NCBI GenBank assembly: GCA_014729565.1
Contig: WJJR01000214.1
Location: 1-5,955 of the forward strand
Length of the DNA: 5,955 nt
Source of the DNA: Candidatus Zixiibacteriota bacterium
GTDB lineage: Bacteria > Zixibacteria > MSB-5A5 > WJJR01
Reading direction: 5' to 3'
Shown here: positions 1-4,711 of the stretch, in pieces
Layout of the letters: every line of letters starts with the position of its first letter
How positions within the stretch are numbered: the first letter of the stretch is position 1
Notes under the pieces: model-generated
Told to the model about the DNA's origin: nothing
Database searches by the model: none
Seen by the model: only the letters and a program-made list of their open reading frames with translations
Translations under genes and position numbers: made by a program

Positions 1-2
1 AT

Positions 3-2000
3 GGTCAGTCGGGAGCCCTGCTTCTTGAGGTGGACGGCTCTGCTTCCAGCGACAATCTCGGCGTCTCTGTGGCCGGTGCCGGAGACGTGAACAATGATGG
101 TTATGATGATGTGATCATCGGGGCAAACCATGCCGATCCGGGCGGGAATGCCGATGCCGGATCAGCCTTTGTTTACTCCGGCCAGACCGGTTCATTACTC
201 TACCAATTCGATGGCTCTACTGGTGATCAACTCGGCATATCGGTCAACGGTGCGGGAGATGTGAACAGTGATGGGTTTGATGATCTCATCGTCGGGGCTC
301 ACCGCGCGGATGTCGGAGCGAACAGTTCTGCTGGGTCAGCCTATGTCTACTCCGGCCAGTCGGGGGCTCTGTTATACCAATTTGATGGTGCCGCGGTCGG
401 GGATCAGCTTGGCTACGCAGTGGCCGGCGCTGGTGATGTCAACAATGACGGTTCTGCAGACGTCATCATCGCAGCACCCGAAACCGATGTCAGTGGCAGT
501 ACCGCAACCGGCTCGGCGTATGTCTACTCAGGCCAAAGTGGCACGCTGCTCCACCAGTTCGATGGTGTCTCCGATTTTGATTACTTCGGCCAATCAGTCG
601 CGGGCGCCGGCGATGTCAATAGCAACGGTTTCGACGATCTCATAATTGGGGCGTGGCAGGCCGACCCCGGTGGAACCTTTCAGGCCGGATCGGCCTATGT
701 GTACTCCGGCCAGTCCGGGGTATTGCTGTACCAGTTCGACGGCACCGCCATTGCCGATCGTCTCGGTCGTTCGGTCGATGGCGCCGGAGATGTTGATAAT
801 GATGGTTTTGATGATATCGTAATCGGCATTCACGGAAATACTCCCGGGACACTCACCGATGCCGGGTCAGCTGTGATATACTCAGGTCAAACCGGCGCAC
901 TGATTCATCAAGTCAACGGGTCGGCGGCCAGTGACTTCTTCGGCTGGTCTGTCGCTGGAGCCGGCGACGTAAGTAACAACGGATTCGCCGATCTCGTTGT
1001 GGGTGCACTTCTCGCCGATCCCGGCGGAAGCACGTCTGCCGGTTCGGCTTTTGTTCTTGGCTGCTCTGATCTGGACGGCGATGGAATCGCTGACAACAAC
1101 GACAACTGCCCGTCCGTGGCCAATGCCATGCAGATCGACACTGATAACGACAGCGTCGGTGACGCATGTGATAACTGCCCGACCATCGCCAACTCGTCCC
1201 AAGACGATCTCGACGGCGACGGTTACGGTGGGGCGTGTGACTGCAATGATAGCGACGAATTGGTCAATCCCGGCGAGAGCGAGATCTGCAACGGTGTTGA
1301 CGACGACTGTGACGGCGTCGTCGATATCAATGCCGTTGACGCACCCACCTGGTACGCCGATGATGACGGCGACGGCTTCGGCGATGCCGGCTCAACATTG
1401 AATCAATGCGATCAACCGGCCGGATATGTCGCCGACAACACCGATTGTGATGATGGCAACGGTGATGTCTATCCCGGCGCAACAGAGCTCTGCAACGGCG
1501 TCGACGACGACTGTGATGGCGGCGTGGATATCAATGCCGTTGACGCACCCACCTGGTACGCCGATGATGACGGCGATGGGTTTGGCGATGACGCGACCTC
1601 GCTGACGCAGTGCGATCAACCCGCGGGCTACGTCGCCGACAACACCGACTGTAATGACAACAACGGCAATGTCAATCCCGGCGCGACGGAAGTCTGCAAC
1701 ACCATCGACGACAATTGTGAGGGAACGATCGATGAGGGCGGTGTGTGTTGTGATTGCCCCTATCAGGCCGACTTCAACGCCGACGGCTTTCTCGACGCGG
1801 TCGACCTGAACGCATTGATTAGTGCGCTGTTCTTCAACGGTCCCGATCCGCAGGATCCGAACTGCCCGGCAACACGCGCTGACTTCAATAACGACGGTGT
1901 CCCCGATGCGACCGATTTGAATGCGCTGATCGATGCGCTGTTCTTCAACGGGCCGGGGCCGTGCGATCCGTGTGATCCGGTGCAGGCGTCGTGTTCGTGA
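3..2000 (+). CDS. Secreted FG-GAP / TSP3 / MopE-repeat / dockerin-like protein, 5'-truncated by the window
   Basis: The frame is already open at the left edge, in the middle of a repeat, so the true start and any signal peptide lie outside; a GTG at 30 is not a real start. Visible protein is 665 residues. Residues 1-353 hold six FG-GAP (integrin-alpha beta-propeller-like) repeats of about 59 residues, each with a GAGDV core followed by a DxNxDG-type calcium loop; repeats 4 and 6 have lost some acidic positions. Residues about 354-413 are thrombospondin type 3 repeats (DGDG, DNCP, GDACDNCP). Residues about 413-577 are three MopE-like units (DCxDxxxxxxPGxxExCNG followed by VDDDCDG). Residues about 587-650 are two dockerin-like calcium repeats (ADFNADG and ADFNNDG, each followed by a DLNALI helix). 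The protein is very acidic and Cys-rich, typical of exported calcium-stabilised surface or matrix proteins. Its partner and role are unknown. It ends with TGA, immediately followed by a second TGA. Confidence 0.9.
   Translation, partial: GQSGALLLEVDGSASSDNLGVSVAGAGDVNNDGYDDVIIGANHADPGGNADAGSAFVYSGQTGSLLYQFDGSTGDQLGISVNGAGDVNSDGFDDLIVGAHRADVGANSSAGSAYVYSGQSGALLYQFDGAAVGDQLGYAVAGAGDVNNDGSADVIIAAPETDVSGSTATGSAYVYSGQSGTLLHQFDGVSDFDYFGQSVAGAGDVNSNGFDDLIIGAWQADPGGTFQAGSAYVYSGQSGVLLYQFDGTAIADRLGRSVDGAGDVDNDGFDDIVIGIHGNTPGTLTDAGSAVIYSGQTGALIHQVNGSAASDFFGWSVAGAGDVSNNGFADLVVGALLADPGGSTSAGSAFVLGCSDLDGDGIADNNDNCPSVANAMQIDTDNDSVGDACDNCPTIANSSQDDLDGDGYGGACDCNDSDELVNPGESEICNGVDDDCDGVVDINAVDAPTWYADDDGDGFGDAGSTLNQCDQPAGYVADNTDCDDGNGDVYPGATELCNGVDDDCDGGVDINAVDAPTWYADDDGDGFGDDATSLTQCDQPAGYVADNTDCNDNNGNVNPGATEVCNTIDDNCEGTIDEGGVCCDCPYQADFNADGFLDAVDLNALISALFFNGPDPQDPNCPATRADFNNDGVPDATDLNALIDALFFNGPGPCDPCDPVQASCS
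75..1067 (+). repeat. Six FG-GAP-encoding tandem repeats (period 174-177 bp)
   Basis: The GAGDV core codons recur at 75, 249, 426, 603, 780 and 957, spacings of 174 and then four times 177 bp. Each unit encodes a calcium loop, a hydrophobic strand (VIIGA or LIVGA type), an AGSAYVYSGQ-like segment and LLYQFDG. The copies are diverged at DNA level but conserved as protein, as expected for blades of a beta-propeller. A full FG-GAP propeller normally has seven blades; the coding sequence left of the window may supply the rest. Confidence 0.85.
1287..1740 (+). repeat. 204-bp tandem coding repeat (MopE-like metal-binding units)
   Basis: Unit 1 (1287-1490) and unit 2 (1491-1694) have exactly the same length, and a third partial unit begins at 1695. 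Each begins with a TGCAAC coding for Cys-Asn. Positions 1323-1372 and 1527-1576 are identical over 50 bp, and the rest of the unit differs at scattered, often synonymous positions. Each unit encodes CNGVDDDCDG, then a linker with APTWYADDDGDGFGD, then a DCxD loop and an NPG or YPG turn. The high DNA identity points to recent in-frame duplication within the gene. Confidence 0.85.
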
Positions 2001-2024
2001 TGAGTGAGTCTGTTACAATCTGAT

Positions 2025-2071
2025 CCCACCCTAACGGGTGATCGGCTTCGTCGATCACCCGTTAGGGTGGG
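2025..2071. repeat. Perfect 20-bp inverted repeat with 7-nt loop
   Basis: The left arm 2025-2044 and right arm 2052-2071 are exact reverse complements around a GCTTCGT loop. The right arm runs directly into a second short palindrome (GTGGGG, CA, CCCCAC at 2067-2080), so two alternative foldings compete. The hairpin lies 25 nt after the stop of the plus-strand gene. No T-run follows it, so it is not a classical intrinsic terminator by itself. It may be a dispersed palindromic (REP-like) element or an RNA 3'-end stabiliser; only one copy is present in this window. Confidence 0.7.
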
Positions 2072-2095
2072 GCACCCCACTTGTCTTTCAGGAGA

Positions 2096-2123
2096 AAAGC
2101 CCCCGTCTGAAAACGGGGGCTTT
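2096..2123. terminator. Bidirectional rho-independent terminator between convergent genes
   Basis: An 11-bp stem (2096-2106 with 2113-2123) containing five consecutive C-G pairs encloses the loop CTGAAA. On the plus strand it ends in TTTATTATT. On the minus strand the stem ends in CTTTTC, a weaker U-tract. It sits between the stop of the plus-strand repeat protein (2000) and the stop of the minus-strand DUF1573 gene (2151), where a shared terminator is expected. Confidence 0.85.
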
Positions 2124-2150
2124 ATTATTGAGACTGGATGTCACAGTCGC

Positions 2151-2927
2151 TTAGTGCAGCGACGATGTCGGGGCGGGACCCCAGCGGCGCGACTTGACGA
2201 TCGGGATCGTCATGCGCGTGTTTGCAGGATCGTTCGCTTCGAATGTGATCGATTCGGTGAAGAGTTCACCGGCCACGTTGTCCCCAAAACGGATCTTGAA
2301 CTGACGTTCCTCGCCGGCATCGAGACTGACGTTGTCCGGCAGGTCGACGTCGACCATCTCATACGGCATCGACACGACCGTAAACTCCAAATCGGTGTCG
2401 TGAAGGTTCTTTAACGTGAACGTGTAGTCCATGGCACCACTCATCGCGAGATCGGCATCCAAATTGAGCGAATATGGCTCGAGGGTGAAGACGTCGAGCG
2501 AATCCATGTACTTCTGCACGTCGGCCGAAATGGTCAGCCGCGGCAACCGTCCGGCCGCATTGCAGATAATGCGCGCACTCTTCGTGACGCGCGATGAATA
2601 ATGACCAGTGGAGAAGATCAACTTAACCCGGGTGCTGTCACCGACAGCAAGCTCCTTTTTGTCCAACGGAGCCTTCGTGCATCCTCACCCAGGCTTGATG
2701 TCGACGATCTTCAGCGTGTCACCACCGATGTTCTTGAGCCAGAACGCATGGGAGATGCTCGACCCCTGGGTCACACGCCCGAAGTCGAAGCGCTCCTGCG
2801 AGACAGCCAATTGCGGCAGATTCGCCCCTTCGACCTGCTCCCCCTGCTGGGCGTACACCGACCCGGCGCTCATCAGGACAACCGCAGCCAGTGTCATCAT
2901 CAGAATGTGCTTACTGTTTCGGATCAT
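2151..2927 (-). CDS. Exported DUF1573 protein with in-frame TGA at a conserved Cys: candidate selenoprotein (or nonsense allele)
   Basis: Reading through one TGA gives a 258-residue protein. The start at 2927 is chosen because AAAGGA lies just upstream and a clear signal peptide follows (MIRNSK, hydrophobic core, SVYAQQ). Residues about 40-100 form the DUF1573 Ig-like domain, with RFDFG at 46-50 and SHAFWLKNIGG near 59-69. Codon 81 (2685-2687) is TGA where DUF1573 proteins have the first Cys of CGCT; the following codons encode GCTKAPL in the same frame. The paralogue at 3047-3817 reads P-N-C-G-C-T-E-A-P-L there. The frame stays open and similar to the paralogue to the end (SMPY, SITFE, IPIVKSRRW) and finishes with TAA. 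Ending at TGA would leave 80 residues, cutting the domain at its signature motif. DUF1573 function is not established; export to the periplasm or surface is inferred. Alternatives are a one-base nonsense mutation (TGC to TGA) or a sequence error. Confidence 0.75.
2633..2649 (-). promoter_or_regulatory. Perfect 7-bp hairpin with GGU triloop, second SECIS candidate
   Basis: The minus-strand sequence TGCTGTC, GGT, GACAGCA folds into a perfect stem inside the coding region. Its loop begins 43 nt after the TGA, slightly beyond the usual bacterial SECIS distance. It abuts the first hairpin and shares one base with it, so the two could stack or compete. Confidence 0.35.
2649..2674 (-). promoter_or_regulatory. 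Candidate bacterial SECIS hairpin downstream of the TGA
   Basis: In the minus-strand transcript, nucleotides 11-17 after the UGA (AAGGCUCC region) pair with nucleotides 30-36 (GGAGCUU): seven pairs including one G-U. The 12-nt apical loop begins with G, 17 nt after the UGA. This fits the general bacterial SECIS description of a loop 3-14 nt long, G in the first two loop positions, and 16-37 nt spacing. The loop is large and such hairpins arise by chance, so this is suggestive only. Confidence 0.4.
2685..2687 (-). other. In-frame TGA, candidate selenocysteine codon (residue 81)
   Basis: The minus-strand codons read CCT GGG TGA GGA TGC ACG. The upstream and downstream halves share exactly the same frame, so no frameshift is needed. 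TGA differs by one base from the TGC used at the equivalent position in the adjacent paralogue. Decoded as selenocysteine it would create a U-G-C motif in place of C-G-C, a typical Cys-to-Sec exchange at a potential redox or metal site. Whether the organism has SelA, SelB, SelC and SelD cannot be seen here. Confidence 0.55.
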
Positions 2928-2967
2928 AGCAGTCCTTTGTGGTTTGAAATGGCACAATCGAGTTCGA

Positions 2968-2996
2968 ATTATAGTGAATTCGGTGGTCATCATCAA
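2968..2996 (-). promoter_or_regulatory. Sigma70-type promoter of the TGA-containing DUF1573 gene
   Basis: On the minus strand, TTGATG (2991-2996) and a perfect TATAAT (2968-2973) are separated by 17 bp. Predicted initiation near 2961 gives a leader of about 34 nt before the ATG at 2927. This indicates transcription independent of the upstream paralogue. A 6-6-6 inverted repeat, CGAATT and AATTCG at 2965-2970 and 2977-2982, brackets the -10 box. Confidence 0.65.
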
Positions 2997-3046
2997 GCCG
3001 CGGATCGGGTGCGTCACCGGTGGATGATCGCGAACGTTCCCGGTTG

Positions 3047-3817
3047 TCAGTCATTGCTGCCCGTCGCATCCCAGGCGGATTTCTTGAAGATCGGCAATGT
3101 GATTCGCTGTTGTGTCGTATCGGATACCGCGAACGTAATCGATCGCGAGAAAGTTTGTTCCGGCAACTCCGATTCAAACGCCAGCGTCAGTTCGTGAGAG
3201 TCCCCCGGTCCGAGTGAGATCGGCTCAAACGGTCCCACGCGCACATCGCGGTACGGCATATCGATCATCTCAATCGACACCGGTTCGGCGCCGACGTTGG
3301 TCAGCGTCACGGCCTGCTCGTAGCCATCACCGGCTCGGGACGGACGCAGATCGTCGAGACGCACCGCCGGCGGCGTGAGCATGATCGGCCCGGGTAACAG
3401 CGAGTCGGCAAAAACACGCGCCCGGAAGGTCAACGCCGGGGCGCGCCCGGTCGAATTGGATTTGATTTGCGTGAATTTCTCCACCACGCCATTGAAGACA
3501 CCGGTTCCAAAGATGATCTCGGCGCGGGCGCTGTCGCCGGGCATAATGTGGTCTGTCTCAAGCGGCGCCTCGGTGCACCCGCAATTCGGGACCAATTCCT
3601 CGATGACCAGTTCCTGATCGCCGGTGCTATGGAGCCAGAAGACATGAGAAACCTCGCACCGCTGTGGCACGACGCCGAAGTCGAATACCTCATGCGGGGT
3701 TTTGACACGTGGACCGACCGGCTCGCCGTGGCCAATGACAGACAGCGAAGTCGTTGCAAGAAAAGCAATTGCCGCGATCGTCCAGAGATATTTCGTAGGA
3801 AATCGGTTGTTTATCAT
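3047..3817 (-). CDS. Exported DUF1573 protein, Cys form, paralogue of the downstream gene
   Basis: This gene encodes 256 residues. AGGAG lies 6 nt before the ATG at 3817; an ATG directly before it (3820) is an alternative, and an upstream GTG or ATG extension to 3865 lacks signal-peptide logic. An N-terminal signal segment (MINNRF, then a hydrophobic stretch to about residue 28) predicts export; no lipobox Cys is seen. The DUF1573 domain follows, with VFDFG at 44-48, SHVFWLHSTG near 57-66 and CGCT at 79-82. A second beta-rich half contains the IDMPY, RSITFAVSD and LPIFKKSAW blocks, which match the downstream gene block by block, so the pair arose by duplication. The only cysteines are 54, 79 and 81. 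It lies 119 bp upstream of its paralogue on the same strand and is divergent from lexA. The biochemical role of this family is unknown. It ends with TGA used as a normal stop. Confidence 0.85.
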   Translation of the reverse strand: MINNRFPTKYLWTIAAIAFLATTSLSVIGHGEPVGPRVKTPHEVFDFGVVPQRCEVSHVFWLHSTGDQELVIEELVPNCGCTEAPLETDHIMPGDSARAEIIFGTGVFNGVVEKFTQIKSNSTGRAPALTFRARVFADSLLPGPIMLTPPAVRLDDLRPSRAGDGYEQAVTLTNVGAEPVSIEMIDMPYRDVRVGPFEPISLGPGDSHELTLAFESELPEQTFSRSITFAVSDTTQQRITLPIFKKSAWDATGSND

Positions 3818-3879
3818 CATGCTCTCCTGAGTCGCCGGGCGCCAATGGGCACGTTTGCCCCGCATTTGACCCTGATGAC

Positions 3880-3885
3880 GTTATA
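3880..3885 (-). promoter_or_regulatory. Possible -10 box for the Cys-form DUF1573 gene
   Basis: The minus strand carries TATAAC about 60 nt before the start codon. No convincing -35 hexamer lies at 16-18 bp, so this is a weak call. A small hairpin (GGGCA, loop CGTT, TGCCC at 3847-3860) would fall in the leader. Confidence 0.25.
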
Positions 3886-3941
3886 CGCACCGGAGCTGTT
3901 AACCGTCTCGAAGATGCCCCTCAGAAATTCCTCAACCGGCG

Positions 3942-3981
3942 TCACTTTCTTATTGCAAGTGATACAAATGTTCAGTATCGA
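3942..3981 (+). promoter_or_regulatory. Possible lexA promoter with overlapping inverted repeat
   Basis: TTGCAA (3953-3958) and TATCGA (3976-3981) are 17 bp apart, a weak match to sigma70 boxes. The inverted repeat TCACTT (3942-3947) and AAGTGA (3957-3962) with a 9-bp spacer overlaps the -35 region, and could be an operator. Neither an E. coli-type CTGT-N8-ACAG box nor a Gram-positive GAAC-N4-GTTC box was found in this interval, but LexA operators vary widely between phyla. Confidence 0.3.
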
Positions 3982-4045
3982 GGCCGTAGTAGAGTGAGAC
4001 AGGGAAGGTCCAACGGGTTCGCGAGCCAGGGGGATGACAGATATC

Positions 4046-4669
4046 ATGATGACAGAAAACAAGTTAGAGCTTACGAGGCGGCAACAGGATATCTACGAAT
4101 TCGTCCGCGACATCATCCATACCGATGGTCGTCCGCCGACCATGAGAGAGATTGGCGAACGGTTCGGCATCAAATCGACCAATGGGGTTCGGGAGGCGCT
4201 GGCGGTTCTGGAGCGCAAGGGCTACATCAAGCGGGCGCCCTATCTCTCGCGGGGTATCGAGCTGGTCGAAGAGGTCCCCACCAATGTGATGCCGATCCCG
4301 GTCGTTGGCCGTGTGGCCGCCGGTTTGCCGCTGTTGGCGGTCGAGAATATCGATGGGCATGTCGCGGTCGATCAGTCGTTTCTCCCTTCCGGCGAGGTCT
4401 TCTCGCTGCGGGTCACCGGTGAAAGTATGCGCGATGAGGGCATCAAAGACGGTGACCTGGTCCTGGTCAAAAAGCAGGACTCCGCTTACAAAGGTGATAT
4501 TGTCGTCGCCGTGATCGGCGAAGAAGCCACTGTGAAGAAATTCTATCCCGATCGCGGACGGGTCCGTCTCGAACCGGCCAACCCCGAATTCGGGCCGATC
4601 ATTGTCGATAAAAATGCGCCGGGGTTCTTCATTGCCGGCAAGGTGGTTGGGTTGTTGCGGCGGATGTGA
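4046..4669 (+). CDS. lexA: LexA, SOS-response transcriptional repressor
   Basis: LexA represses DNA-damage genes in the cytoplasm and is inactivated by RecA-stimulated self-cleavage. The protein has 207 residues from the ATG at 4046, close to the usual 200-210. The N-terminal winged helix-turn-helix is at about residues 8-70 (LTRRQQDIYEFV, then RPPTMREIGERFG, STNGVREAL, LERKGYI). The cleavage bond is Ala92-Gly93 in GRVAAGLP. The S24-type protease domain has catalytic Ser127 (VTGESMRDEG) and Lys164 (EEATVKKF). All key residues are intact, so an active repressor is expected. For the start, the ATG at 4034 has AGGGGG directly abutting it, too close to serve as its ribosome site; the ATGs at 4046 or 4049 are more plausible, though their spacing of 12-15 nt is long. 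It is divergent from the DUF1573 pair and followed after 42 nt by a methyltransferase gene. Confidence 0.95.
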   Translation: MMTENKLELTRRQQDIYEFVRDIIHTDGRPPTMREIGERFGIKSTNGVREALAVLERKGYIKRAPYLSRGIELVEEVPTNVMPIPVVGRVAAGLPLLAVENIDGHVAVDQSFLPSGEVFSLRVTGESMRDEGIKDGDLVLVKKQDSAYKGDIVVAVIGEEATVKKFYPDRGRVRLEPANPEFGPIIVDKNAPGFFIAGKVVGLLRRM

Positions 4670-4676
4670 CAATCGC

Positions 4677-4706
4677 TTGACCGACTGTCAGTAGGATCGC
4701 CATACT
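4677..4706 (+). promoter_or_regulatory. Possible promoter for a leaderless methyltransferase mRNA
   Basis: TTGACC (4677-4682) and CATACT (4701-4706) are spaced 18 bp apart, four of six bases in the -10 box matching. Initiation would fall at or next to the ATG at 4712, giving a leaderless transcript. This is consistent with the absence of a recognisable Shine-Dalgarno sequence before that ATG. Cotranscription with lexA is an equally reasonable reading. Confidence 0.3.
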
Positions 4707-4711
4707 AGATC

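Noticed and set aside
30..32. GTG at 30 as the start of the repeat protein
   Set aside because: The codons from 3 to 29 encode GQSGALLLE, matching the same segment of the following repeats, so the gene continues beyond the left edge.
75..1740. CRISPR-like or non-coding repeat array
   Set aside because: The periods of 177 and 204 bp are multiples of three, the units encode known protein repeats, and no short conserved repeat with unique spacers exists.
2151..2666. A separate gene starting at a TTG at 2666
   Set aside because: No Shine-Dalgarno sequence lies before it, it would begin inside the DUF1573 fold, and the codons between it and the TGA (GCTKAPL region) are clearly conserved coding sequence in the same frame.
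2685..2687. Frameshift as the cause of the split DUF1573 gene
   Set aside because: Both halves are in the same frame with no inserted or missing bases relative to the paralogue; only the TGA codon interrupts them.
2685..2687. Genome-wide reassignment of TGA to an amino acid
   Set aside because: The repeat protein, the Cys-form DUF1573 gene and lexA all end at TGA at positions expected for their families.
3032..3039. GAACGTTC palindrome as a Gram-positive-type LexA box
   Set aside because: It lacks the 4-bp spacer of that box and lies at the end of a DUF1573 gene, not near an SOS promoter.
4064..4672. A 202-residue open frame antisense to lexA
   Set aside because: It is a shadow of the lexA codon pattern, with no family resemblance and no start signals.
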